The notes: generated by a model not told the origin, from the letters alone. Counted from the first letter of the stretch, positions 1 through 10,949 are shown. The stretch: 64,000 nt of DNA from Bicyclus anynana (GCF_947172395.1 NC_069102.1:12176250-12240249); one strand, 5' to 3'. Program-made: numbers and translations.

Positions 1-519
1 AGGTACTAATGTAGATTATAAACGACGATGATTGTTTTTTTTATAGTAATACCTATGGGTCAAGGGTCTGGCCTGAAATATTTTTTTTTATTATTATTTT
101 TATTTAATATTCTAGCACTAGCACGGCCGTGCATGCAACTGGCATGCCAGTGTAGCAAGTGTATCCATACCTTTATACTCGCACGATGAAACGTGATTTC
201 GATAATCAAAAAGGGCTTTACAATTAAGAGGCAAATCGTCAAAAGTTACGAAAATGTGTAATTAATTAAGTTTTGTAAACGGAACAACTAAAATCGTAAA
301 AAAGTAATTGACACAGATTTGTACGAATATAAAATCGGTCCACAAATTACGGTAATATTGGTGGTCATTCAAAATACATACGCGTAGGTACCTACATAAT
401 CATCTAAACATCCTCCTCGTCTCTGACAGTTAGTTAAAAAAGCTAACAGTGTTTAGCAGTTTTACTTTAAATTCGTTGTACTAACAGTTAAGGCAATTCT
501 GTCTTATCCTGTCACTAGG
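1..519. other. AT-rich DNA, no gene seen
   Basis: I see no exon-like open frame, no splice-flanked GC-rich block and no transposon end in this stretch. The short minus-strand open frame near 60-242 runs through poly-A/T tracts and has no recognisable protein. Confidence 0.5.
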
Positions 520-612
520 AGCCCAAGCCTAGGGCTAATCTCCGTCCGTCACCTCGCATTAGAACAGTGTGATGGGTTTAGCTCCACATTCACTCCAAAA
601 AGGAGAGAAGTG
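520..612 (+). repeat. possible SINE family C fragment
   Basis: The stretch GTGATGGGTTTAGCTCCA followed by AGGAGAGAAG resembles the GGTGGGTCTAAGCTCCA and CTCTCCTTTAAAGAG part of the copy at 31889-31980. The match is partial and the TGATGATG tail is missing, so this is a weak call. Confidence 0.35.
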
Positions 613-1365
613 CACCTTTATAAATCAGTTGTTGATAGGAATAATGATTTTTTTTTAAGGACAGTCATTATTTATGTATCGGAAAAATTACAATAAGAAA
701 TACTATATTTTTTATTAATTCTTTTCTTTTTTTTAACTGAAACTTCCAGAACTAGAGCCTGAAAATGGCTAGATCTAGAATGTTAAAAAAAAATTGAAAA
801 GCGAATAATTTGTGTCACTTTTGTAGCAGTCGATTAATGAAAGTTACGCAAGATCCTGTTTAATATTACCTCATTAATAAATAATAAAAAATATGTATAA
901 TTAAAAAGCAATAAAACAAACATAGCCTTTAAGTTGAAAGTTATCGCCAGTTTCACTTTAATTATGACGATAATCGGATACGTCGACTTAACAAATTAAT
1001 ATTACTCTGTTTCGATAACGTTACGTATTGTAAATTAATGTAATGATAATAAATATATTGTTACACAACATATTATATAATAGTATACTGAATTGAGTAG
1101 GTAAATAAGGGAAAGGAGAAAGGAAAAAGATAGAAAAGAGGAGAAAAACAGAAGTAACCTTAATTTATCTTTAAAGAAATCAATGAAACTGAAGAGACAT
1201 ATCATCATCACCTGATTATCCAAAACTAACATATTGTTATTAAAAAAAAATAGGTAAGCCACCTTCAGCACCCACCATCCAATAAGCCCACATGCCCGCA
1301 GCGCTAACGGCTTGACATCCGATAAAACTGATTGTGTATTGGTCGCGATGTTCATCATGCATTAC
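613..1365. other. AT-rich DNA, no gene seen
   Basis: Poly-A and poly-T tracts dominate. A 107-codon minus-strand frame ends here (1035-1358), but its predicted protein is a run of Leu, Phe and Ile with no known domain, as expected from T-rich DNA. Confidence 0.5.
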
Positions 1366-1432
1366 CTACCTGACGTTTCAAAGTGCTTGTAAACTAAGCG
1401 TAATTAAAAAAAAAATGACTTTGACTTTAATA
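1366..1432 (+). repeat. LINE 3' tail fragment (family L)
   Basis: The motif CTGACGTTTCAAAGTGCTTG then TAAACTAAGC followed by an A-rich tail matches the ends at 33062-33140 and 56082-56222 (GTGCTTGTAAACTGAGCCTAC). Only the last 60-70 bp of the element is present, as in a strongly 5'-truncated retroposed copy. Confidence 0.5.
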
Positions 1433-2002
1433 ATACAAGCCACGCTTTCTTTGGTGGACCAGGCCACAGTAAAGATATTACAAGCAGTATAATAACTCGG
1501 CCGTATTTTTGAAATAAATACCTACAGCCGCGCGGTACGTAAACATGTCATAGGGCTGCCCGCCTGCAGCAATTTAATTACATTTGCTAACTTTGTGTTT
1601 CCACTAAGTTTTGTGATTGTAAATAAACTTTTTTTATATAAACAAATAAAATACTTTGTAAATTGTAGTAAAATGGGAAGTGATAAATAAAAATGCGTGT
1701 TTTTTGATTGGTTGATTTAATTAAGGCTGATACTACGTCAATGATCTTGAAGGATTGGTCGTATTCTTAAACATATTTATTTCGGTGATGCCATCTAGGT
1801 ATTACCTCCACACTACGTGAACAAATAAAAAAAAAGATAAATACCTTCATGAAATTGTAGTGATTTAAAATAGATAATGAAACAATGAACAAACGCACTA
1901 ATTGTCCCTACGATACGATAGTTCCCCTAGATTTCTCTAGGATGATTCATTATCAGATCTTGACATGAAAAAAATGGGACTAACCTGAAAGAATATTCAT
2001 CC
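1433..2002. other. AT-rich DNA, no gene seen
   Basis: Mostly A/T-rich sequence with poly-A tracts at 1630-1680 and 1826-1836. No coding frame or element end could be supported. Confidence 0.45.
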
Positions 2003-2082
2003 AAACAAAAAAGAAACGGTTTATAAATGACGGAAATATCGCTGTAAATACGATACGATCCTTTTTGGAAGTCGGTTAAAAT
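2003..2082 (+). repeat. fragment ending in GAAGTCGGTTAAAA
   Basis: Shares the CAAACAAAAAAGAA motif and the terminal CCTTTTTGGAAGTCGGTTAAA block with 14060-14250, and the GAAGTCGGTT end with 15059-15253. It looks like a degraded end of the same interspersed family. Confidence 0.45.
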
Positions 2083-2238
2083 TCTTGTCACCAATGCCAA
2101 GCTGAGCAAAAGTTTTATGAGCTTGCACATTAAAGCGCATAAAATCCGCCATTTTGATTTTTTTAAGAACTAAGTTACCCAGTGACACTCGGCCCATCTA
2201 GACGAGTCTAATGACATATCATTTATCAGTATGTGTGC

Positions 2239-2350
2239 TTGGCAAATTTGTTCGTAACACTCCCGAAGGTCGGCGCGGTCCGGGAGGGGGGTAACGATGC
2301 CCAGCGCGTACGACTTCACACCCGCGCAGTCCTTTCCTCCCGTCGCCCGC
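2239..2350 (+). mobile_element. MITE family J, right end missing
   Basis: Begins TGGCAAATTTGTTCGTAACACTCCC, which matches the left terminal inverted repeat of the intact copy at 29864-30033. It continues through the shared core CACACCCGCGCAGTC and CGCCCGCATA. The right terminal repeat (GGGAGTGTT and onward) is not found, so this copy is truncated or diverged. Open frames across it on both strands are by-products of the GC-rich core. Confidence 0.55.
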
Positions 2351-2460
2351 ATACAACAAAAAGTCATAACATTCAAACACATACTCCTCCTTTGGGCTTC
2401 GCCGCAGTCGGGTAACAAAACACAAATGATCCGAGCACAGTCACACAAAACATTGTACAA

Positions 2461-3372
2461 GCAGTCGAGGTTTTAACACAAGCTTATCGTACCTACTGTA
2501 TCGTGATTCATGAACCGCGTATAACTACCTATTTCAATCGTGTCAATCACTTTCCTTTACTCTATTCACTTTATTTACTAATCCAGATACCTACCTTTAT
2601 TCTGGAGATAAAAGGAAATACCTTATCCATTAAAAAATACAAGATTATGTACCTACCTACTAATAAGTAAATTTATTTTAAAGTCTTACCTTTCAGAGTT
2701 TCCAGGTAACTTAAAAAAAGTTATCTCTGGATGGGATAATTTTGAATTCATGCATCCAAAAACGGCACAGTATTTCCTACTGGTCATAATTAAAAAAATC
2801 TAATACTATTAATACACTTTACTCTGTTAATACACCGTGCGTTCGTTCGTCACCGCGGCACAGTCGCGACTGTCTTCACCCTACGATCACCCCATGTTCA
2901 AGGTGCGTAGGTATAGCTCGCGTTTCGACCTCTAGTATGAAGTCCAACTACTGGTTGTAATATCTTTACTGTGACCAGGCGCTGTTAGGTGAGTAGGTAG
3001 TATGAAGTGTGTATAATCCGAGTTTTAACAGGTTTGAGCACAAAAACTCATGCAGATTTCGGGTCTGCATGTTTGTTGGTTCATTACCATTTATTATTAT
3101 CTACCACCTTTTCGAATACATGGACTAAACAAATGCTTTGTATTAGTTTTATTGTTTGTTTTATTAAGAATATCCGATTTTGTTATCATAACATTATCAT
3201 ACTTGTAGCTAATCTATTAAAAAAAACACAAGAAATTTAAAAACAATCATTATTTTAATTGTATCTCTCCAAAACTACAACATGAATTAAAATGAAACTT
3301 GGCAGAATTTGAGCAAATACTACGAAAAAGGTTATAGGAATACTTCATGATGCAAAGAAAAACTAAAATGAA
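2461..3372. other. AT-rich DNA, no gene seen
   Basis: No repeat of a family found elsewhere in the window and no plausible exon. The region 2820-2960 is less AT-rich but has no sustained open frame. Confidence 0.45.
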
Positions 3373-3525
3373 GCCTCAATAGCTCAACGGTAAGAGCGGT
3401 CGGACTCATCACCGAGGGGTGGTGGTTCGATCCCCGCCCCGTTGGTCTATTGGCGTACCCACTCCTAGCACAGTCTTTCCCGACTACTTGAAAGGGAATA
3501 GGAATATTGGTCATATTATAAAAAA
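3373..3525 (+). mobile_element. SINE family P, full-length copy
   Basis: A tRNA-like head starts GCCTCAATAGCTCAACGGTA. An A-box-like TAGCTCAACGG lies at 3380-3390 and a B-box-like GGTTCGATCCC at 3424-3434, as expected of an internal polymerase III promoter. The body runs through CAGTCTTTCCCGACTA to TTGGTCATATT and a short A run. Related copies are at 27878-28049 (minus), 36748-36906 and 61215-61371. Confidence 0.8.
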
Positions 3526-3814
3526 CTAGCGGACGCCCGCGACTTCGTCCGCGTGAAAGTCGATGTAAACTTTCAACCACCCCTACCCTAGCCCCACCCT
3601 ACCCTACCCCTACCCTACCCTTACCCTATCCCTATCCTACCCCTACCCTACCCCTACCATATCCCTAACCTACACTTACCCTACCCCTAATTTTCTTTGC
3701 TATAAACCTCACGGAGCCCGAGACCTTTCCAACGAATGCAAAACCTTGGAAATCGGTTAGTGCGTTCTGGAGTTATAGCGTCAGGAAGGAAAACCCCACT
3801 TTTTATTATATAGT
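3526..3814 (-). mobile_element. Helitron-like/D3-type repeat with CCCTAC run
   Basis: Its left edge on this strand is CTAGCGGACGCCCGCGACTT, the same end seen at 55228, 56512 and 58736. The inside carries an impure CCCTAC/CCCTACC run (about 3583-3685). The far side (TTAGTGCGTTCTGGAGTTAT) resembles 45640-45660. It abuts the A-run of the preceding SINE. Confidence 0.6.
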
Positions 3815-3968
3815 ACTTATTTTTATATAGTTTTAGTATTTAAAAAAAAAAGAAAAAAAAAAAGAAAAAATCTGTATCCAGAATGCGTTCCTCGTATTTT
3901 GCACACTCAATACCTCACAGCGCCTAGTCTGTGGGGCTAGACGTTTACGTGTCCCCTTACCTTACCTT

Positions 3969-4060
3969 ATCAGCCGATAGACGTCCACTGCTGGACATAG
4001 GCCTCTTGCATGGACCTCCAAGCACAACGATCTCGAGCCGCCAGCATCCAGCGGCTAAAC
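3969..4060 (-). mobile_element. RTE-type LINE 3' fragment
   Basis: Read on the minus strand this is the end of a LINE frame (…QQWTSIG-like in related copies) ending at ACGTCTATCGGCTGATAAG. On the plus strand it starts CAGCCGATAGACGTCCACTG. Copies with the same end are at 30343, 52862, 53130 and 54103. It is 5'-truncated to about 90 bp. Confidence 0.65.
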
Positions 4061-4292
4061 GTGTATTGTTTACATGTATTGTTCTAAAATATTTATTTTG
4101 CCCTCAGCTAATTATTTATTACAGAGGATGTCATTGTTACACAACGAATAATCGCGCATACGTTGTCTCTACAACCGTACGACGTTACAATATAGGCCAA
4201 GAACAGCGCTCAAAGGAAATTATTATACCTACGCAAGACCAGACATAATAAGTGGCTATGAAGATTGCATGTTATGTGGTATTGTTGCATGC

Positions 4293-4360
4293 TTCCCTGG
4301 TGCAGTGGTTAGATTGTTTGGTCGTGAGGTGCAAGATTCGAGCAGTGCCGGCTTAAGGTA
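4293..4360 (+). repeat. tRNA-like SINE head remnant
   Basis: The stretch GCTTCCCTGGTGCAGTGGTT has an A-box-like TGGTGCAGTGG, and the B-box region is degraded to AGATTCGAGC. No body or tail of a known family follows, because the hAT-like element starts nine bases further on. Confidence 0.4.
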
Positions 4361-4361
4361 A

Positions 4362-4369
4362 CTTGATGC
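4362..4369. repeat. left 8-bp target duplication CTTGATGC
   Basis: Identical to 5269-5276 and immediately outside the CAG...CTG ends of the element between them. Eight base pairs is the duplication length known for hAT transposases. Confidence 0.85.
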
Positions 4370-5095
4370 CAGTAGCTTGCCTTGGAGGGGCCCTGTATCA
4401 AAATTAGTTGTGGAGCCCAATCAGTGGCGTAGCTTGTCTTGGAGGGGCCCTGTTTTAAAATTAGTTGTCGGGCCCAATCAGTGGCGTAGCTTGCATTGGT
4501 GGGGCCCTGTTTTAAAATTAGTTGTGGGGCCCAATCAGTGGCGTAGCTTGTCTTGGAGGGGCCCTGTATCAAAATTAGTTGTAGGGCCCAATGAGTGGCG
4601 TAGCTTGCCTTGGAGGGGCCCTGTATCAAAATTACTTGTGGGGCCCAATGAGTGGCGTAGCTTGCCTTGGAGGGGCCCTGTATCAAAATTAGTTGTGGGG
4701 CCCAATGAGTGGCGTAGCTTGCCTTGGAGGGGCCCTGTATCAAAATTAGTTGTGGGGCCCAATCAGTGGCGTAGCTTGTCTTGGAGGGGCCCTGTATCAA
4801 AATTAGTTGTAGGGCCCAATCAGTGGCGTAGCTTGCCTTGGAGGGGCCCTGTATCAAAATTAGTTGTGGGGCCCAATGAGTGGCGTAGCTTGCCTTGGAG
4901 GGGCCCTGTATCAAAATTAGTTGTGGGGCCCAATGAGTGGCGTAGCTTGCCTTGGAGGGGCCCTGTATCAAAATTAGTTGTGGGGCCCAATCAGTGGCGT
5001 AGCTTGTCTTGGAGGGGCCCTGTATCAAAATTAGTTGTGGGGCCCAATCAGTGGCGTAGCTTGCCTTGGAGGGGCCCTGTATCAAAATTAGTTGG
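4370..5095 (+). repeat. 57-bp minisatellite, 13 units
   Basis: Units start at 4370, 4422, 4479, 4536, 4593, 4650, 4707, 4764, 4821, 4878, 4935, 4992 and 5049. The first is 5 bp short and the last is partial. Each begins with the element's terminal CAGTGGCGTAG (GAGTGGCGTAG in five units). Variants GCTTGTCTT and GCTTGCCTT and the C/G first base recur about every four units from 4536 on (T-type at 4536, 4764, 4992), so there is a higher-order period near 228 bp. Confidence 0.9.
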
Positions 5096-5268
5096 GGGCA
5101 CCAATAATAGACGTATCGAAAATCTCTTTAGCACTTATTTTTATCGAGAAGCACCAGATTATGTGAGGAGCATCTCGGCTTATACACTTAAGGGGCCCGT
5201 GTTTAAATTATTTAAATTCCTGTTTTAATTGTAATTTAATGGCTGATATTGCATAAGTTACGCCCCTG
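4370..5268 (+). mobile_element. hAT-like nonautonomous element with amplified end
   Basis: The element starts CAGTAGCTTGCC and ends AAGTTACGCCCCTG. The repeat-unit consensus CAGTGGCGTAGCTT and the reverse complement of the right end, CAGGGGCGTAACTT, agree at 12 of 14 positions, and perfect 8-bp duplications flank it. It encodes no transposase. Positions 4370-5095 are the tandem array described separately. About 170 bp of unique sequence (5096-5268) forms the right part, including TTAAGGGGCCCGTGTTTAAA. Long open frames on both strands (to about 280 codons) arise only because the unit is 57 bp, a multiple of three. Confidence 0.85.
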
Positions 5269-5276
5269 CTTGATGC
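5269..5276. repeat. right 8-bp target duplication CTTGATGC
   Basis: Exact copy of 4362-4369. It follows the terminal CCCCTG of the hAT-like element. Confidence 0.85.
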
Positions 5277-6149
5277 CTTAAGCAATCTTCCCCTGTGGGC
5301 CCTATCCTTAGGTGAATAACAAGGAATTAATTTAAAAAATGTTAATACGTTAAATGATGATCATAGAATATCAACATCAATTTCAAACGTGCATTCTAAA
5401 AACTTTGATGTGCTCATTTTTTTCTCTTTTTGGTGCCCCCTAGATCGGATGCTATAAGCAATTGCTTATATAGCTTATATGATAATCCAGGACTGGATTC
5501 GAGTCCCGAAAAAAAGTCATTTTGATTTCTATCGAGAAATTTAGTCTCTGTTTAACTTTTAACTCGTGGTCTGTAGAGTATGGTTTTGGTTATGATAGAC
5601 CCCATGCATCAAGGAGCACTTTAACCTGTCTAAATTATCTCTGGAATTCCGCCAAAATGAGGCAAAATGCCTGCATTTTTTAGAAGCTTTCCTTGTAACT
5701 GTACCTCCATTATAGTGAAACTTGAAAGCTTTTCACATTTTTCTCTCCAGAAAATGTGTTTATTCATCCCAAAATAGCAGCGGTTTCCACGCTATTAAGT
5801 ACCTTATAGTTTCCATAACAATGGTTTCCCAATTTGACAACGTATCTCTAACAATGCACGTCAATTAATAAATTATTCGTCAACTTTCTATTTCAATTAC
5901 TTAACCTTAACCTATTCGATTACAAAAGACTAAGTGTGTTTTAGATTAAATATTTATTGTAGTAATTTTTCTCAACAATGTCCGTAGATCGACAACGTCA
6001 AACAGGCCCTCGGGTAAACGGTAATTGGTGCTAAGGATTGATGCCTCCGACAAATCAATGTGACGTCAAGGCTGTAGCCACATTGCGTTACCAAGTAAAC
6101 AAAGCTTTGTCTTGGAACTTAGAAATATCCTTCTTTTTTTGTTTGCTAA
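5277..6149. other. noncoding DNA with a SINE-like scrap
   Basis: A B-box-like GGATTCGAGTCCC at about 5493-5505 followed by an A run hints at the middle of an old tRNA-derived SINE. Nothing else in the stretch could be assigned, and no coding frame is supported. Confidence 0.4.
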
Positions 6150-6450
6150 TTGTGTAAGTGCCGTAGGCTCCTAATGGCAAACCTCAGCAGCGTCACAGGG
6201 GGTTTGGACGAGCGCACAAGCATCGACTGATGGGGCCCGAAGACAGAAGCAGAGTAGATGGGCGGGACGACTCTCTAAGGGCGTCTCCTCTGAGACTCGG
6301 ACCTCGACTTAGAGCGCCGTTTGGGAAGGGTGTTTTGGCCTGAGTGTATCAGTTCGGGCGTCCCCGAGATCGTGAGTTAAAAAGCCCACGTCTGGGTGAC
6401 GTCAAATATCGGGGACCTCGTCTTCGCCGGCGTACACGCTGTGTAGAACT
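6150..6450 (+). repeat. GC-rich interspersed repeat, family O
   Basis: Shares TAAGTGCCGTAGGCTCCT, the GAGCGCA...AAGCAT...TGATGG...CCCGAAG block and GTCTCCTCTGAGAC with 20540-20710. The copy here extends about 130 bp further. GC content is far above the flanks. The class is unknown; I see no terminal inverted repeats or poly-A. Confidence 0.6.
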
Positions 6451-7825
6451 ATCCTTCTGTATTTAATAGGGTAGTTGACTCATATCAAATTCAATATAAA
6501 CAATATCAATTTCGAGTAGTACATTGAATAAGGTACCTACCGAAATATATCGATATTAATTGAAAAAAGTCTATTTTTATATCTGTCGTCCATTTTGTGA
6601 CATGTATTAAACTAATTTGTTAACTCCTATTTTTGTGAAACGCTCCGTTTGTAAGCGTCATGAAACAGTTGAAATATATACCATCATAGCCGACAGGGGT
6701 TTTGGTTCGTATTATCAAAAACATATTTAAAAAAACTAAAATTTTCATGTAATCACGTCTCAAACAACATGATTTTTTTTTCAATCTTACTTGATTGAAA
6801 CTAAGGCGAACAAAGGCCATTGTTTTAATTTCAAAAAAGGACAGATTCTAAATTTTGCTATGTAAATTAATTTAGAATCTTACCTTTTTTGAAATGGTTT
6901 AGTTTATTTTATGTAGTTTTGTCAAATATTCGATCAATTTACTAAGAAAAAAATATGTCACTTACTGTTATTTATAAAATGTCGGTACACGAATATATAA
7001 TTGAAATATTAAAATAATGTCAGCATTGAGTAAATAAGTATGTCAAAATCACTTTACGACTCACGGGTCGTAAAAAGTTATTTATCTTTTATAAATGGGC
7101 CTTTAAAGATTAAATTATTTAAGTATGCGAACAATAAATAAACAATTAAACATAAATTAAAGTTTAAAAAAAATAACTTTATTGCACGACACCTACGGGT
7201 ATGTATAAAGTAGGCTTAATTACAATCACTATGTAATATAAAACATTCCTCGCTAGTGTTTGTCTATTTGTTTAATAAAAAGTCGAAAAGTATGGATTAA
7301 AATAGATTTTCGTATAATGGACGGCTAGAACGACAACCTGTGATTGAGATATTTATTTGACATATCATGTCTCTAGTCAATAGACACGTAGACATAAGGC
7401 AACCCTTTGAATCAACTTCAAAGGTTATAGGTACTTTAAGTGTTTCTGGCTTTAAGGGTTGTCACGAAACTAAGTGTCTTCAGAATCAAGTTTGTACATG
7501 ATTTGCTGAAGAAAATATAAAAAAAATACACTTCTTCAAGGCTATCACGGTCAATCTTTATAATTGCCTATAGTAGAAGTTTATAGTAACAAACTCAAGA
7601 CCATTTTATTTATCAGAATGTATTTTAATTTTATTTAGAACTACCTATGTATTTCAATAAAAAAAACACTAATCGGTCACATATATCTGTAATGCCACAG
7701 ACAAGACTCTTCAAACATAACATATCTTTCTTATCAGGACTTAAAAAGGGATTACGATTAGTAATGTACTAAAAATGCTACATAAATATGTTTCAAATGT
7801 CGCCATAATAAAACTAAATGAATAC
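6451..7825. other. AT-rich DNA, no gene seen
   Basis: No repeat family or exon could be assigned. An imperfect palindrome at about 6826-6895 pairs TTTCAAAAAAGG...TAGATTCTAAATTT with its reverse complement (AAATTAATTTAGAATCT...CCTTTTTTGAAA). Confidence 0.45.
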
Positions 7826-7833
7826 ATAAACAA

Positions 7834-8145
7834 CTCAGACCAATTATTGTATAGGACCTGCCTCGCTAGACGTTACTTTTCTATCAAAGTATATGATCAA
7901 CGATCTAATGCGATTATAAAAACTGTCTCTATACTATCGATGTTAAATTGTTGTAATCGTGTTCGTCGATTAAAGAGCTCCATAAAAATACCTTTTTGTG
8001 TAATTGAATTGTGTAAAAAACGAGCAAAAACTTCTAGTTTAGTATAAGATATATACCAAATCTAAGCTCGTTTTCTTCAGAAAATGACAGACAATTTTGT
8101 TCGTGACTATGAGTGCGATACAGGTCCTTCTATAATTGGTCTGAG
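7834..8145 (+). mobile_element. hAT-type MITE family H, copy 1
   Basis: It is 312 bp long and starts CTCAGACCAATTAT, ending with the inverse, ATAATTGGTCTGAG. Perfect 8-bp duplications ATAAACAA lie at 7826-7833 and 8146-8153. The second copy at 28232-28543 is the same length and roughly 90-95% identical. An open frame of about 70 codons inside both copies differs mostly at amino-acid-changing sites, so it is unlikely to be a maintained gene. Confidence 0.9.
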
Positions 8146-8393
8146 ATAAACAAAGTAATACAATAGTTGATTGACACTAAGCACTATTGACCCAGTGTCA
8201 GTGTAGGCTGTAGCATCATCGTGAATCGAGCATAATTATTGAGGCATTGAGTGCCGTGTCAGCCTAAGTACACTATAATGATCGCGCTTAATGATAACGC
8301 ACTGGCTTTTGACATAAATTCTTGTTTATTATCATTATGCAAAGTATTAGTGCTTTGCGTACGAACAAATGTGTAAACTTGTATGTATATAAC

Positions 8394-8871
8394 AATAGGG
8401 ATGATGACAGTTTTATAAATTGTATATAAATTATAAGTATGCTAATAGTAAAGCAATTTTGTAAAAGTAAAAGGTTATCTGCGATAATTACTTTCGGAGC
8501 TACAGGGATTTAAAGAGTCCCTGGAAAACGCCCTATACAAAATGGTACGATTTAATGACGTCGTAGTTTCATAATGATCGTTGGATTTGTATGGGCGGTC
8601 AAACAAAATTACTAATGTCTTTGTTATTTGTGCGTTTATGTTTATAGTTCATATATCAAAAAATGTCACATTTAATGTAAGGAAGCTAAAACTGTATGAA
8701 TTTTCATCTAATTACGATAAAAGATTTTTAATTGATTTGAAATTTTACTTATTTATTTTGCAAATATCCTGTCAATCTTTGCTTTTTATGTATAAATTAG
8801 CTAACATTGACCTTATTTACTCGAATGTAACATAAAAATCGATATATCCAAACCTAGTCATCATCTCTATT
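8394..8871 (+). mobile_element. MITE-like repeat family I, copy 1
   Basis: It is 478 bp long with ends AATAGGGATGATGAC and GTCATCATCTCTATT, inverted with one mismatch. No clear target duplication is visible. Copy 2 is at 16741-17246. The 84-codon frame at 8581-8835 lies wholly inside the element and has no recognisable domain. Confidence 0.75.
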
Positions 8872-9597
8872 CTCTTCGACAATCGATAACGCTTCCAAAA
8901 TTTTAAGTTGTATGGTTATTACCACCGCCCGCCTAATGATACATTCAATATTGCATAGCTAAGGATTCCCATGATTCCGTAATCCGAAATCACATAGCAC
9001 AACTAACGCACCAATGAGAAAAAATATTGAAAATTAAGTTAATAGTTAATTTTTTTTTATTAATTATTTAGTACCATTTAGTCATACACAAAAGTAAAAA
9101 GAAAAACCGTGGACTAGGAAAAACTTATCTCTATAAGAGATCTCTGCCAGTGACCCTTGGCAGTGGCAGAGGTTGTAAACAAAAGAAATGGATAGGTACT
9201 ACAAAAAAAGTACAACAAAAGCAAATAATTATTTTTTGCGCGTAATTGTAATAGTGTGAAGTGCAGAATGACTCTTATTTTGAGCATCTGTAGACAAAGC
9301 TGTTACAAAAAAAAAATAGAATTATATTTTATATTAGTACAAACAATCTATAATAAATTTTAGCATTGTCAGGCCTTGTCCCTTACCTCTAAGAGAAGGA
9401 ATTTGGTGGCTTTGACTCGACAGTCTGCTCCTATAGAAGATAGGGCGAGTATGTTTAACGATGCAATTGCTAGTGGTACCTAATGATGGAATTCGGCTCA
9501 GCATGCTCTCTTAGGCGGATGTTAATTTATGGGTCACCATACACCAGGTATAAACAGCCCGTAGCACACGGATTTTAGCAAAAACATAGCAATAATT
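8872..9597. other. AT-rich DNA, no gene seen
   Basis: There is a short near-palindrome at about 9146-9167 (CTCTGCCAGTGACCCTTGGCAGTGGCAGAG). No gene or classified repeat was found. Confidence 0.45.
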
Positions 9598-9692
9598 CAG
9601 CGTGATGGACTATTGGCCTAATCGCTCTCATTCTGGGAGGAGACTCGCTCAGCAGTGAGCCGAATATGGGTTGAATGATGATGATGATTGCA
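9598..9692 (+). mobile_element. SINE family B, 3' fragment
   Basis: Matches the end of the family: GTGATGGACTATTGGCCTAA, CTCTCATTCTGGGAGGAGAC, AGCAGTGAGCCGAATATGGG and a TGATGATGATGA tail. The 5' 200 bp are absent. Confidence 0.8.
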
Positions 9693-10369
9693 ATAATTGC
9701 TTTTACGAAAAATGTCTAAACGCTGCCTCTCACTTGTTTCATCTATAGCCACTTGTTTCACAAACAACGCCATGGCTGGAGATCAAATGTTACGTTTGCA
9801 ATCGCCGCACCAGCTTGTCGGTATTTTACAAGAATTTCTGTTGCGTTTACGCTCCGCTTAGTTATCATACAGTACGCGTATTGAGAATTGCGGGCATTTG
9901 CGCCTTTACAAACTCTAAAATCAAATTTCGTTTATTATGTAAAAACAAAATGAACGCATTTAAGTGGTAGTTTTTTTTTTAATTTTACAATAATATTAAT
10001 TTACATATAATATACAATTATTTTACAATTATTGTTATTATACAATTATCTATTCACAATTTACAGTTCATGTTATCCGGGTATGCGTGCAAAAAAACTG
10101 ACCTCCTGAATCTATGTCGTTACTTTACCCTTTAATAAAATAAAATAAAATAACTCTTCAGCTTTAACTTTACTCTTTACCCTTCACCCTTTATTTAACT
10201 CTATTATTGGTCGTCGTAGTCTCATATCAATGAAATTTCCTAATGATTTCCACGTATATTTTTAATAATTTTTATCAATATTGAAAAATTAAGGAGTTTT
10301 AAGTAAGAATTATTAATTTTCATCCTCCTTTTGCAATTTGCAGTCGTTTGATGAAATAGGCACCTGCGA
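9693..10369. other. AT-rich DNA, no gene seen
   Basis: Nothing could be assigned. A short AAATAAAATAAAAT run lies near 10134-10150. Confidence 0.4.
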
Positions 10370-10420
10370 CAAAGGGCCCATTTAGATTTATTTAAAAAAC
10401 TGGCTACGCCACTGTACCTC
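10370..10420 (-). mobile_element. hAT-like terminal fragment
   Basis: Read on the minus strand this starts CAGTGGCGTAGCCAG and contains TTTAAATAAATC and GGGCCC, resembling both ends of the element at 4370-5268. The other end was not found. Confidence 0.5.
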
Positions 10421-10949
10421 CTTTATATTCACTAAACTGTGACTGTAAAGTTACGAAACCATTGGCATAAACAAATTTCAATGTTCCCCGCAAACCTACT
10501 AACATTAATTAGAACAGGTATTCATTTATAACAGAAAAAAAAAACATTTTTTTTAAAGAATTCCCCCGTGAAATATCATAAATCACGCGCGCCATTATGC
10601 ATGGAGGCTTGACAGTTACACTGAAATGTTCCACCGTCAACAAGATCGCTATTTTAGGGTGCGTTCACACTAAACGTAAAGACTACCTCCGACAGTGAGA
10701 TTAATAAATAAATATAAGTACATCATTATGAAATTCAAAAGTAAACGTAGCTTGTAATAAAAGCACTAAGACAGTAAGATGTAGTAAGTGGTGTAGCATG
10801 GGCTTTCGGTTCCCTCTATTTTAATTGTTACTTAAAAGATATTTATTTTTCAAGGGGCCCCTTTTATATCGTAGGTACAACTTCTTACGAATTGAAATAA
10901 AAGTACCATTGCTTCAGATATAGTACCTTTTTTTCAATTTTTTTTATAT
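10421..10949. other. noncoding DNA, no gene seen
   Basis: It contains CAAGGGGCCCCTTTT near 10850, reminiscent of the hAT-like family, but no element boundary can be placed. Confidence 0.4.

Noticed and set aside
2170..2460. 96-codon minus-strand frame as a gene
   Set aside because: It covers a family J MITE core and is not preserved at 29864 or 34428.
3373..3445. tRNA gene suggested by A- and B-box motifs (also at 29017, 62872, 63447)
   Set aside because: The cloverleaf cannot be completed, the sequence continues into a family-specific body and tail, and many copies exist. These are SINE heads.
3583..3685. CCCTAC-rich run as telomere-like sequence
   Set aside because: Insect telomere repeats are TTAGG/CCTAA. 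This run is CCCTAC/CCCTACC and sits inside a dispersed repeat whose other copies have similar runs.
4309..5228. Long open frames on both strands (to about 280 codons) with a repeating 19-residue motif
   Set aside because: They exist because the repeat unit is 57 bp, a multiple of three, with no stop. Both strands and more than one frame are open, so there is no sign of coding selection.
7834..8047. About 70-codon frame inside MITE family H, also open at 28232-28445
   Set aside because: Between the two copies most base changes alter the amino acid, and the length is within chance for two recent copies.
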